Shown: positions 52,660-61,318, counted from the first letter of the stretch. The stretch: 64,000 bases of DNA from Aerophototrophica crusticola (GCA_001939945.1 MOEB01000020.1:1-64000), one strand, 5' to 3'. Numbers and translations: made by a program. Notes: generated from the sequence alone by a model not told the origin.

Positions 52660-55104
52660 ATGCTGGGCAACTGGACCACGGTGGCTGTGCGCAACCTGCT
52701 GCGGCACAAGCTGTTCACCGCCATCAACATCCTGGGCCTTGCCGTCGGCCTGGCGGCGGCCCTGCTGATCGCCGTCCATGTGCGGCATGAGCTGTCCTAC
52801 GACCGGTTCCACGCCAAGGTGGACCGGATCCACCTGGCCTGGTCCACCCAGTTCATCCCTGGCCGCACCCCGGTGCCGAGCCCCGTCTTCAGCTTGCCCA
52901 TGGGCCGTGTCCTGGCGGAACAGGTGCCGGGGGTCGAGGCGGTGCTGCAAGTCACCCGCACCGCACAGGTGGTGAGGTTGGGGGAGGAGACGCGGCTCCT
53001 GCGCCTTGCCACGGCATCCCCTGCCTATTTCCGGATGTTCGACGTGGAGGTCCTGTCCGGTGACCCGGCCACCGCGCTGGAAAAGCCCTACAGCCTGGTC
53101 CTCAGCGCCAAGGAGGCCCAGGGCCTGTTCGGCACCACGGACGTGCTGGGCCGCACCCTGCCGCTAGCCAACGGCACCATCCTGACGGTGACGGCGGTGG
53201 TGGGCGACCCGCCGGTCAACAGCGATGTCCTGGCCCCGGCCCTCGTCTCCATCAGCACGCCGCTGCCCTTCCTGGAGCGCATCCGGGAGAGCTGGGGCAA
53301 CAACTCCTTCCGCACCTTCGTGCTGCTGCAGGAAGGGGCGGCGCCGGATGCCGTGCGCACGGCCATGCAGGAAGCGGCCAAGCGCAGCTACCCCAACTAC
53401 AACGAACCCGGCAGCGGCCAGTTCAGCTTCCTTGTCGAGCTGACGCCGCTGGCGAAGCTGCACACCAACCCGGACATCCTGTTCAACGCCACCTCACCGG
53501 AGGTGATCTGGGCCTTCATGGCCCTGGCCGTCCTGATGCTGGCGATCGCCGGGATCAACTTCGTCAACCTCTCCACCGCCCGGGCGGGGCTGCGGGCGCG
53601 GGAGGTGGGGCTGCGCAAGGCGTTCGGCGCCCGGCGCCGCGCGCTGGTGGCCCAGTTCATGGGGGAGGCGGTGCTGCTGACCCTGGTGGCGGGCCTCATC
53701 GCCGTCGCGCTGGTGGAGCTGTCCTTGCCCGTCGTCATGGAAATGCTGGGCGTCCAGATCGACGCGGCCCACCGGTCCTTCGGCACGCTCGCCATGCTGG
53801 GGATGGCCCTGGCCGTGCTGGTGGGCATGGCCGGCGGCGTCTACCCGGCCCTGGTGCTGTCGGGCTTCCGCCCAGCGGTGGTGCTGCGCGGGGGCAAGGC
53901 CACGGGCGGGCCGGGGCGGCTCCGGGCGGTGCTGGTGGTGGGCCAGTTCAGCGCGGCCATCGCCCTGGCCGTCTGCACCTGGGTGATCCTGGACCAGACC
54001 CGGCATGCCCAGTCCGCACGGCTGGGGTTCGAGCGGGAGAACCTGCTCCTGCTGCGCGGCGTCCCTGACGGCGGGAACCCGACCTGGGTCACGCTGCGCG
54101 ACCGGCTGCGGCGGGAACCGGGGGTGCTGGACGCCTCCGGTGCCGCCTGGGTGCCCACCGACCAGTCGGAATCGACCAGCAACTATGTGGTGCTGGACGG
54201 CCCCCGGGCGGGGGAGGAGACCACCCTCCGCACGGAGCGCGCCGACCACCGGTACCTGAAGGCCATGGGCGCCACCCTGATCGCCGGCCGCCTGCTTGAC
54301 GAGCAGCGCGCCACCGACCGGGTGCGCGGGACGCCGGATGGCGGCGCCGAGTCCGTCGATGGCAGGGAAACCGGGGTGGTGGTGACCCGGTCCCTGGTCC
54401 AGCTCATGCGCTGGGGCACGCCGGAAGAGGGGCTGGGCAAGGCCATGACCCTGGGCCGTGGCGACGGCGCCCTGCGCCTGCGGGTGGTGGGCGTGGTGGA
54501 CGACGTGCAGTTCGGCTCCGTCCGCCAGCCAAAGGTGCCCACCGTCTTCCTGGCGGACCCGGACACCACCACCCTTCTGGTGGTGCGGGTGGCGCCCGAT
54601 ACCCTGCCGGGCATCTTGGGCCGCATCGACGCCCTGTGGAAGGAAACCTATCCGGAGCGGCCGGTGAACCGCCAGTTCATGGATGAGGAGGTGGAGAAGC
54701 TCTATCGGGCGGAGCAGCGCCAAGCCCAGGTGCTGGGCCTGTTCGCCGGCCTTGCCATCATCGTCGCCTGCATGGGGCTGTTCGGCCTCGCCGCTTTCCA
54801 GGCGGAGCGGCGGACGAAGGAGATCGGCGTGCGCAAGGTGCTGGGCGCCGGGTCCTTCGACATCGTGCGCCTGCTGGTCTGGCAGTTCTCCCGCCCCGTG
54901 CTGGTGGCGAACCTGATCGCCTGGCCCGTCGCCTGGTACGCCATGGGGGAGTGGCTGTCCGGTTTCGCCAGCCGGGTCAGCCTGGACCCGCTGGTCTTCG
55001 TCGCCGTCGGCGCCGTGGCCCTGGCCATCGCCTGGGTGACGGTCGCCGCCCACGCCATCCGCGTCGCCGCCCGCAAGCCCGTCGTGGCCCTGCGGTATGA
55101 GTGA
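52660..55104 (+). CDS. MacB-type ABC transporter permease 3 (two FtsX domains)
   Basis: 814 aa. TM1 TAINILGLAVGLAAALLIAV, FtsX block NFVNLSTARAGLRAREVGLRK, middle TM LRAVLVVGQFSAAIALAVC, GFERENLLLLRGV, final AERRTKEIGVRKVLGAGS and VVALRYE. 60 bp after permease 2, last gene of the operon, with a family I repeat 5 bp after the stop. Permeases 1, 2 and 3 diverge most in their periplasmic domains, which suggests heterodimers or different cargos. Confidence 0.92.
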   Translation: MLGNWTTVAVRNLLRHKLFTAINILGLAVGLAAALLIAVHVRHELSYDRFHAKVDRIHLAWSTQFIPGRTPVPSPVFSLPMGRVLAEQVPGVEAVLQVTRTAQVVRLGEETRLLRLATASPAYFRMFDVEVLSGDPATALEKPYSLVLSAKEAQGLFGTTDVLGRTLPLANGTILTVTAVVGDPPVNSDVLAPALVSISTPLPFLERIRESWGNNSFRTFVLLQEGAAPDAVRTAMQEAAKRSYPNYNEPGSGQFSFLVELTPLAKLHTNPDILFNATSPEVIWAFMALAVLMLAIAGINFVNLSTARAGLRAREVGLRKAFGARRRALVAQFMGEAVLLTLVAGLIAVALVELSLPVVMEMLGVQIDAAHRSFGTLAMLGMALAVLVGMAGGVYPALVLSGFRPAVVLRGGKATGGPGRLRAVLVVGQFSAAIALAVCTWVILDQTRHAQSARLGFERENLLLLRGVPDGGNPTWVTLRDRLRREPGVLDASGAAWVPTDQSESTSNYVVLDGPRAGEETTLRTERADHRYLKAMGATLIAGRLLDEQRATDRVRGTPDGGAESVDGRETGVVVTRSLVQLMRWGTPEEGLGKAMTLGRGDGALRLRVVGVVDDVQFGSVRQPKVPTVFLADPDTTTLLVVRVAPDTLPGILGRIDALWKETYPERPVNRQFMDEEVEKLYRAEQRQAQVLGLFAGLAIIVACMGLFGLAAFQAERRTKEIGVRKVLGAGSFDIVRLLVWQFSRPVLVANLIAWPVAWYAMGEWLSGFASRVSLDPLVFVAVGAVALAIAWVTVAAHAIRVAARKPVVALRYE

Positions 55105-55108
55105 GCAT

Positions 55109-55190
55109 GTAGGTCGGATTAGCGAAGCGTAATCCGACGGTCACCGTCGCCGTCGGATTACGGAGCCTTGGGGCTCCTAATCCGACCTAC
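55109..55190. repeat. Family I palindromic repeat, copy 5
   Basis: GTAGGTCGGATTAGCGAAGC GTAATCCGACGG, then GTCGGATTACGGAGCC ... GGCTCCTAATCCGACCTAC. Bases 55158-55190 are translated as the last ten codons and stop of mfd. Confidence 0.9.
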
Positions 55191-58100
55191 GGCCACCTCC
55201 GCCAACACCCCCCGCACCCGGCCCATCCGCCCGGCCGGGTCGTCCCAGGTCACCCGCAGTTTCCCATCGTCCCGCACCTCCGCCCCTGCGGGCGGTTCCA
55301 CCCCGGGGCGCAGGCCCAGCACGGCGCCTTTCGGCCCGATATCCAAACTTTCCACCCCTGCCCGGCGGCAGAGCAGCTTCAATTCGGCAAGGTCCAGCAG
55401 CGCCTCCGCCTCCGCCGGCAGGGGCTGGCCGGGGTGGCGGAGGTCGGCGGCCAGGGCGTCGCGCTGGGCCGGGTCGGTCATGCGTGACAGGCGGGCATAG
55501 ATTTCCATGCGGCGTCCCGGCTCCGGCACCAGGGCCGGGGGCAGCAGCGCCGGGCGGTCCAGGGCGATGCGGGGGGACCAGGTCGCATCAGGCGTTTCCC
55601 CCTTTGCCGCGGCCATGGCGTCCCGCACCAGGGCCTGGAACAGAGCGGGGCCCACGTCCCTCACATGGCCGGACTGGGCCTCCCCCAGCAGGTCGCCGCC
55701 GCCGCGCAGCTCCATGTCCCGCTCCGCCACGGCCCAACCGGCGCCCGGCCCCGTCAGGGCCGCCAGGGCGTGCAGCCGCTCCATCCCCTGGGGGGAGGGC
55801 GGCCGGTCCTCCGGCCAGGTCAGGTAGGCCCAGGCCTGCCGCCGCGACCGCCCGACCCGGCCGCGCAGCTGGTGCAGCTGGGCCAGGCCGAATCGGTCGG
55901 CCCGGTGGACGATGATCGTGTTGGCGTTGGGGATGTCCAGGCCGGTCTCCACGATGTTGGTGGCCAGCAACACGTCGCAGCCGCCGCGGGCGAATCGCTC
56001 CACCCGGTCCTCCAGCTCCTCCGGCCGCAGCTTGCCATGGGCCTCCACCAGCCCCAGCTCGGGCACCAGCCGGCCCAGCCGCTCCTTCATCGGTTCCAGG
56101 TCGTCGATGCGCGGCACGATGACGAAGCCCTGGCCCCCCCGGGCCGCCTCCCGCCGCAGGGTGTCCCGCAACAGCCCGTCGGACAGGGTCACGGCCTCCG
56201 TCCTCACCGGGCGGCGCTCTGCCGGCAGGGTGGTGATGATGCTCACGTCCCGCAGCCCTTCCAGTGCTTGGCGCAGGGTGCGGGGGATGGGGGTGGCGGA
56301 CATGGCCAGGGTATGGGTCCCGGCGGACAGCTCCCGCAGCCGTTCCTTCTGCTTCACGCCGAACCGGTGCTCCTCATCCAGCACCAGCAGGCCCAGATCC
56401 CTGAAGGTGACGCCCTTCGCCAGCACCGCGTGGGTGCCGACGACAAGCCGCAGGGACCCGTCGGCCAGACCCGCCTTCACCGCCTTGGCGTCCGCCGCCG
56501 GCTGGCCGCGGCCAAGATAGCCTGTACTGACCGGGAAGCCGGCGAAGCGGTCGGCGAAGTCCTCCAGATGCTGCCGGGCGAGGGGGGAAGTGGGTGCCAC
56601 CACGGCCACCTGCCGCCCGGACATGGCCACGGCAAAGGCCGCCCGCAGGGCCACCTCCGTCTTGCCCACGCCCACGTCGCCCACCACCAGCCGGTCCATG
56701 GTGTGTCCGGCGGCCAGGTCGGCCAGCACGGCGTCGATGGTGGTTTCCTGGTCGGGAGTCAGCTCGTAGGGGAAGCCGGACAGGAAGGCCCGCCAGGCCC
56801 GGCGCGGCGGCTTGATCGGGGGATGACGCGTGGCCTTGCGCCGGGCCGCCGCTTCCAGCAGGGCCCGGGCCATCTCCTCCGCCTGGGCCTTGGCCTTGTC
56901 CAGCCGGTTGGCCCAGCCCTGGCCGCCCAGCTTGTCCACCCCGGCGCCGGGCCCCGCCGGATGCAGCAGGTCCAAATTCTCCACCGGCACGAACAGGCTG
57001 TCGCCGTCCTTATAGACCAGCTTCAGGCAGTCGTGCGGCGCCCCCGCCGCCTGCACCGCCTCCAGCCCGTCCGCCAGGGCCACCCCATGCTCCGGGTGGA
57101 CCACCAGCGCGCCCAGGGCCAAACCCGCCGATTCCGGCAAGGTGGCCGGACCCGCCACCTTGGCCGCCCCCTGTTTCAGCAGGTCCGTCCGGGCCAGCAC
57201 CCCGATCCCTGGGGCCGTGAAGCCGGACTCCAGCGGCAGCACCGCCGCGGCGATGGTCCCCGGCGGCAGGGCCTGGGCCTCCGCCCAGTCCTTCACCACC
57301 GCCCCATCACCCAGCCCCCGCCGGCCCACCAGGCGCGCCAGGGCCAGCGCCTCCGACGGGCGGGACACGGCGGCCACCAGGCGCCGCCCCTCTTTCCGCC
57401 AGCCCTCCAGGAAGCTGCGCAGGCCGTCCAGGTCGTCCGGGTCCGGCACTGTCTCCAGGTGGCGCCCACCCCGGTCGTCCGCTTTCCGCCCCGTTTCCGG
57501 CGGGTCGTCGTCCAGTGACGTGACCTTGCGGGTCGCGAGCCCGAAATCCCAGTCGGCCGCGCCCAGGAAGGCGCTCGCCACCGGCACGGGCGGGTAGGGC
57601 GGCAGGCCGGCCTTGCGGTCCAGCTCCATCCGGGCTTGCCGGCGCCGGTGCGCCTCGGTGATCTCCGCCAGCCGCAGGTCGCGCACCCCCTCCGCCCGCT
57701 CATCCAGGCTGACGGGGCAGCCGGGCAACAGGTCGAACAGGCTGTCCATCCGGTCATGGAACAGGGGCAGCCAGTGCTCCACCCCCGACGGGCGGCGCAG
57801 GCCCGCCACCCCCTCCCGCACCGGGTCCCGTCCCGCCGCGGGCCCGGCCAGGGCCGCGTAGCCCCCCTCGAACCGCCGCGCCGCCGCCGTGTCCAGCAGC
57901 AGTTCCGACGCCGCACCCAGGGTGACGCGCTCCACCGGCTCCCCATCCAGGGTGAGCTTGTCCAGGGTCCGGCCGGATGGGTACTCGGCCAGGACCACCG
58001 CGTTGTCCACCGCCCGGTGGATACGCAGCCGGGTGCCGTTCACCATGGCCTCCCCGGGCTCATCCGCCTCCGGCAGCAGCACATGTCCCAGCCGCGCCAG

Positions 58101-58538
58101 CTCGGCCCGCAGGGCGTCCGGGTCAAGCTCCTGCCCGGCCGCCAGCTCCACCGCCGCCCCGGCCAGCGCCTCCCGCCCCGGTACTCGGCGCAGCAGGCTC
58201 GCGGCGGTGGCCAGCACGATGGCCGGCCCCTCCACCTCCCCCCGCGCCAGGGCGCGAAGGCTCTCCATCCGCCGGGCCATGATGCCGACGCTGGGGGAAA
58301 TCCGGTCATAGGGCCGCGCGTCCCAGGCCGGGATGGGGAAGACCCTCACCTCGGGCGCGAAGAAGGCCAGCGCCCCTGTCAGCATGTCCAGCCGCCGCCG
58401 GCTTTCCGCCACATGCAGCAGCGGCACGGGCCCTGCCTGCCGCGCCAAGTCGGCGATCACCTGCGCGTCCCACCCCTCCGGCGCCCCCGCGGCAAGGCGG
58501 CGGGTGCTGGTCGGGGGCAGGGGGCTGTCCGGGGGCAT
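55158..58538 (-). CDS. mfd: Transcription-repair coupling factor
   Basis: 1126 aa SF2 translocase that removes stalled RNA polymerase and recruits UvrA. Order: UvrB-like N-terminal region (RVFPIPAWDARPYDRISPS), RNA-polymerase-interacting domain (about 465-540, LVVHPEHGVALADG), Walker A GDVGVGKTE (about 616-624), DEEHRFGVKQKE, motif III SATPIPRT, then the TRG region (NIVETGLDIPNA; RADRFGLAQLHQLRGRVGRS). The last ten residues VGRIRSPKAP and the stop are encoded by a family I repeat, so the native C-terminus has been altered. Slightly shorter than average. Confidence 0.95.
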   Translation of the reverse strand: MPPDSPLPPTSTRRLAAGAPEGWDAQVIADLARQAGPVPLLHVAESRRRLDMLTGALAFFAPEVRVFPIPAWDARPYDRISPSVGIMARRMESLRALARGEVEGPAIVLATAASLLRRVPGREALAGAAVELAAGQELDPDALRAELARLGHVLLPEADEPGEAMVNGTRLRIHRAVDNAVVLAEYPSGRTLDKLTLDGEPVERVTLGAASELLLDTAAARRFEGGYAALAGPAAGRDPVREGVAGLRRPSGVEHWLPLFHDRMDSLFDLLPGCPVSLDERAEGVRDLRLAEITEAHRRRQARMELDRKAGLPPYPPVPVASAFLGAADWDFGLATRKVTSLDDDPPETGRKADDRGGRHLETVPDPDDLDGLRSFLEGWRKEGRRLVAAVSRPSEALALARLVGRRGLGDGAVVKDWAEAQALPPGTIAAAVLPLESGFTAPGIGVLARTDLLKQGAAKVAGPATLPESAGLALGALVVHPEHGVALADGLEAVQAAGAPHDCLKLVYKDGDSLFVPVENLDLLHPAGPGAGVDKLGGQGWANRLDKAKAQAEEMARALLEAAARRKATRHPPIKPPRRAWRAFLSGFPYELTPDQETTIDAVLADLAAGHTMDRLVVGDVGVGKTEVALRAAFAVAMSGRQVAVVAPTSPLARQHLEDFADRFAGFPVSTGYLGRGQPAADAKAVKAGLADGSLRLVVGTHAVLAKGVTFRDLGLLVLDEEHRFGVKQKERLRELSAGTHTLAMSATPIPRTLRQALEGLRDVSIITTLPAERRPVRTEAVTLSDGLLRDTLRREAARGGQGFVIVPRIDDLEPMKERLGRLVPELGLVEAHGKLRPEELEDRVERFARGGCDVLLATNIVETGLDIPNANTIIVHRADRFGLAQLHQLRGRVGRSRRQAWAYLTWPEDRPPSPQGMERLHALAALTGPGAGWAVAERDMELRGGGDLLGEAQSGHVRDVGPALFQALVRDAMAAAKGETPDATWSPRIALDRPALLPPALVPEPGRRMEIYARLSRMTDPAQRDALAADLRHPGQPLPAEAEALLDLAELKLLCRRAGVESLDIGPKGAVLGLRPGVEPPAGAEVRDDGKLRVTWDDPAGRMGRVRGVLAEVAVGRIRSPKAP

Positions 58539-58773
58539 GGCAGGGTCCGTCTTGGGGGCGGTGGGGGAGCAACCCGCGCCGCCGCCCGTCGTTCCGTGGC
58601 GTCAATGCTGCTCCACCACCCGCACCAGCTGCTTCCCCCGCGCAGGCGGGGGTCCATAGTTCTTCAAACGACGGTCGTGTGGGGGGGCGGGTCAAAAACA
58701 GTGGACCCCCGCCTTCGCGGGGGAGGCGGGGGTCCTTGTGTCCAGGTGGGGACGACAGCAGCTGTGTCGCTGC
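58539..58773. other. Spacer with inverted CCCCCGC repeats
   Basis: Between mfd and the DUF3072 gene. Holds two hairpins of the form GGGGGTCCA / TGGACCCCC separated by about 50 bp; the second is listed as terminator. No gene supported. Confidence 0.5.
58690..58735 (-). terminator. Probable terminator of the DUF3072 gene
   Basis: Minus-strand stem GGACCCCCGCC / GGCGGGGGTCC (58735-58725 with 58713-58703) followed after a few bases by TTTTT. Confidence 0.7.
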
Positions 58774-59046
58774 CTACCCCTCCCGCTTGCCGTGGCTGGC
58801 GCCGCCCTGGCCGCGGCCGGTGCGGCTTTGCAGCTCGTCGATCTTCTCCGACGCCTTGGCCTTGGTCAGGTCGGCGTCGAACGTCTCCCCGGCCTCTTCG
58901 GACAGGGTCTTCAGATAGCTGGCCTGGGCGCCGGTCATGGGCTCGTCGCCGGTGGTCCAGTCCTCCGGGTCCTTCACCCGATTGCTGGGCGTGTTGCCCA
59001 CATCCTCGGTCTTGGGATTGGGCGCGTGCTGCTGCTTGTCAGCCAT
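58774..59046 (-). CDS. DUF3072 domain protein
   Basis: 90 aa hydrophilic protein. The core DEPMTGAQASYLKTLSEEAGE followed by AKASEKIDELQ is the DUF3072 signature; function unknown. Start 59046 (MADKQQHAPN) lies after a GGAGAACC site. C-terminal Gly/Arg/Lys-rich tail. Confidence 0.88.
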   Translation of the reverse strand: MADKQQHAPNPKTEDVGNTPSNRVKDPEDWTTGDEPMTGAQASYLKTLSEEAGETFDADLTKAKASEKIDELQSRTGRGQGGASHGKREG

Positions 59047-59163
59047 CTCGGTTCTCCAAAACAGGAACAGATAGCGAACAAGTGATGGCGGCATTGGTTC
59101 CCGTCTGGCAGGCGGCGCCACGGTCGGCTACACCAAATCCCAGACCGGAACCATGAGGCGGAC

Positions 59164-59352
59164 ATGAGGATCGAGGAGCAACTGGCGATCAAGCTGCTGG
59201 CCCAGGCCTCCGCCATGCTGGGCCGCGCGGTAAACGAGACCCTCTGCACGGAACCGGACCGCCGGGTCGTCCGCGGCATGGTGGCGGAGGCGAAGGAACT
59301 GCTCCAGGAGTTCGAGGAACAGTATTTCGACGACCCGGCGCCGAAAGCTTAG
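59164..59352 (+). CDS. Small hypothetical protein
   Basis: 62 aa, predicted helical: MRIEEQLAIKLLAQASAMLG and MVAEAKELLQEFEEQYF. No family recognised. Its TAG stop overlaps the stop of the convergent gene at 59349. Confidence 0.55.
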   Translation: MRIEEQLAIKLLAQASAMLGRAVNETLCTEPDRRVVRGMVAEAKELLQEFEEQYFDDPAPKA

Positions 59353-59609
59353 GCCGCAGGGCAGTCCAGCGCGGCGCCCCAGCTTCGGAACACCTGGCCG
59401 CGGCTGTCCTGGCGGGGGGAGTGGCCCTTGCCCCGGGCCGCGGATTCCAGGGCGCGGCAGGCCCGTTCGGCCGCCGCGGCGTTGGCGAAGGACTTGCCTT
59501 CCAGCGGGGAGAACAACGGGGCTGAGGCGTAAAAGCGGAAACCGGTGCGCTCGGCAATGATGATGCCGGCCGTGCTGCGGCCGGTCTCGATGACGATGGC
59601 GTTGCTCAT
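59349..59609 (-). CDS. Small hypothetical protein
   Basis: 86 aa, starting MSNAIVIETGRSTAGIIIAE, then RTGFRFYASAPLFSPLEGKS and a Ala/Arg-rich helix. The compact alternating strand-helix pattern suggests a folded small domain. No family recognised. Convergent with the 62-aa gene; their stop codons overlap by 4 bases. Confidence 0.6.
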   Translation of the reverse strand: MSNAIVIETGRSTAGIIIAERTGFRFYASAPLFSPLEGKSFANAAAAERACRALESAARGKGHSPRQDSRGQVFRSWGAALDCPAA

Positions 59610-60168
59610 TCCAGTATACCTCTGGCCGCTGGCGGGGTGCCGCGGCGCGACGGACCTTTTGGGCTCGGGATGGTGGCTGTGGCGGGCCGATACGGCCGGC
59701 CTCAGCGTCCGGGCATGCGACAACACATGGGACCGGCCCATTGGTTGCCGCGAGGGTTACGCGCAGAGGGGGTATGTTGGCCTGATATCCGTGGCAGAAC
59801 CATGAATCGCATGGCGCCCTTCCTCCTGGACAGACCGGAGAACCACGAAGGGACTTCGTGGCGCTTTAGCGTTTGGTGACGCGGCGCAAGCTGCTTCCGT
59901 CAAATCTCCGCGGGCCCTGAGGCGGCGGGCCAGTCCGGGGCCGAAGCCTTGACGTCAGAGTTAAGCACGCGACGGCGCCTGTCAATGCCCGACAAAGGGG
60001 AGCGTGCGCCATTTCGCGCTGCTGGCATGCGGAATTCACTCTAACAACGCATTCACGATGTAATTTAATGAATTCTACGCAGACAGGTTGACAAGCCTGC
60101 CCGCATGGGGAAGCCTCCCCAAGCCGTGAAATACCGACCCGGCCAAGACCCAACCCCCGAGGGGTGCC
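59610..60168. promoter_or_regulatory. 559-bp intergenic region upstream of the ABC transporter
   Basis: No gene supported. Holds a perfect hairpin CCACGAAG-GGA-CTTCGTGG (59843-59861) followed by CGCTTTAGCG, and an AT-rich island at about 60031-60080 bounded by two GAATTC hexamers, which probably contains the promoter. I see no TPP, cobalamin or SAM riboswitch core. Confidence 0.45.
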
Positions 60169-61179
60169 ATGTCCTTCATCCGCCGCCTTGCCCTGACCTC
60201 CGTTGCCCTGCTGTCCCTCACCGCCGCCGCGCAGGCTGCCGACCCCGTGGTGGTCCGCGCCGGCTACATCCCCGTGCTGGGGGCGGCCCAGGCCTTCGTC
60301 ATCGACAACCTCGGCTGGGATAAGGAGGCGGGCTTCGACCTGCAACTGAAGCAGTTCGACAGCGGCCCCAACATGATCCAGGCCCTGGCCTCCGGCACGC
60401 TGGACAGCTACATCGCCGGTGTCGGCCCCGTGATCGTGGCCAAGAGCCAGGGCATCGGCGTGCGCATCGTCGCCGCCACGGCACTGGAGGAGCTGGTGGT
60501 CGCCGCCGGGCCGGAGCTGGCCGCCACATCAGGCAGCGCGAAGGAATCCTTCGCCGCCCTCTCCAAGAAGCTGGGCCGCCCGCTGAAGGTCGCCACCCAG
60601 CCCGCCGGCTCCGTCCCCAACACCATGCTGCAATACTGGCTGTGGGAGCGGGCGGGCATCGACAAGGCCGCGGTTGAGCTGGTGCCCATGGGCATCGACG
60701 CCACCCAGCAGGCCCTGCTGGCCGGTGCGGTGGATGCCGCCATCATCCGTGAGCCGGCGCTGACCATCATCACCGACCGGAACCCCAAGGTGAAGGTGCT
60801 GGCCTATGGCGGCGACATCCTGCCGAACCAGCCGGGCAACGTCATCGCCTTGACCGAGGAGTTCATCAAGAAGCACCCGGACGTGGCCCAGAAGCTGGTG
60901 GACCTGACCGTGCGCGCCACCGAGCTGATCCAGAAGAACCCGGACGTGGCCGCCAAGGCCGTGGAGTCCGCCATCGGCAAGGGCATCATCGACGCCAAGA
61001 CCATGTCCCGCGCCCTGGCCTCCAAGGCCGTGCGCTTCAATGTGGACCCCACGGTGATCGTCGAGCAGACGGCCATCCTCCGCGACTACCAGGTGAAGCT
61101 GGGCGCCGTGAAGCAGGCCCCCGCCCTGGACGGCCTGTTCGACGCGACCTTCTATGAGAAGGCGGCGAAGAAGAAGTGA
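60169..61179 (+). CDS. ABC transporter substrate-binding protein (SsuA/TauA/NMT1-like)
   Basis: 336 aa. Signal peptide MSFIRRLALTSVALLSLTAA, cleavage near AQAAD. The mature protein is of the aliphatic sulfonate/taurine/nitrate/pyrimidine-precursor class: GYIPVLGAAQAFVIDNLGW, SGPNMIQALASGTLDSYIAG, and GAVDAAIIREPALTII. The ligand cannot be told from sequence alone. Followed by permease and ATPase genes, but a family II repeat is inserted between this gene and the permease. Confidence 0.9.
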   Translation: MSFIRRLALTSVALLSLTAAAQAADPVVVRAGYIPVLGAAQAFVIDNLGWDKEAGFDLQLKQFDSGPNMIQALASGTLDSYIAGVGPVIVAKSQGIGVRIVAATALEELVVAAGPELAATSGSAKESFAALSKKLGRPLKVATQPAGSVPNTMLQYWLWERAGIDKAAVELVPMGIDATQQALLAGAVDAAIIREPALTIITDRNPKVKVLAYGGDILPNQPGNVIALTEEFIKKHPDVAQKLVDLTVRATELIQKNPDVAAKAVESAIGKGIIDAKTMSRALASKAVRFNVDPTVIVEQTAILRDYQVKLGAVKQAPALDGLFDATFYEKAAKKK

Positions 61180-61220
61180 CGCCGCTATGATGGCCCGGCG
61201 CAGTGGGGCATGGCCCCATC

Positions 61221-61304
61221 GCGCCGGAGGCCGGCGACCGCCGGCCCGCAGGCACGTGCCTGCGTAAGCCAAGGGTGCGTGAGCGCCCGCCCGGCGTTTG
61301 AGGG
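61221..61304 (+). repeat. Family II intergenic palindromic repeat, copy 4
   Basis: GGAGGCCGGCGACCGCCGGC, GCAGGCACGTGCCTGC (compensatory change G-C to A-T/T-A in the second stem relative to copy 2) and GTAAGCCAAG. Lies within the ABC operon, 15 bp before the permease start. Confidence 0.85.
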
Positions 61305-61318
61305 AACATGTAAGCGGT

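Noticed and set aside
49183..52950. 1255-residue minus-strand ORF opposite the ATPase and permease genes
   Set aside because: Fully antisense to recognised ABC genes; composition (Gly, His, Gln, Val, Asp) is that of a shadow frame.
55665..57518. 617-residue plus-strand ORF opposite mfd
   Set aside because: Shadow of mfd; no motifs, no ribosome-binding site.
60025..60041. Second sigma-54 promoter (TGGCATGCGG) before the importer
   Set aside because: The -24 half is present but no TTGC lies at the required spacing.
60001..60168. TPP or cobalamin riboswitch before the ABC importer
   Set aside because: GGGGTGCC and GGGGAGCG fragments occur, but the CTGAGA and other conserved core strings are missing.
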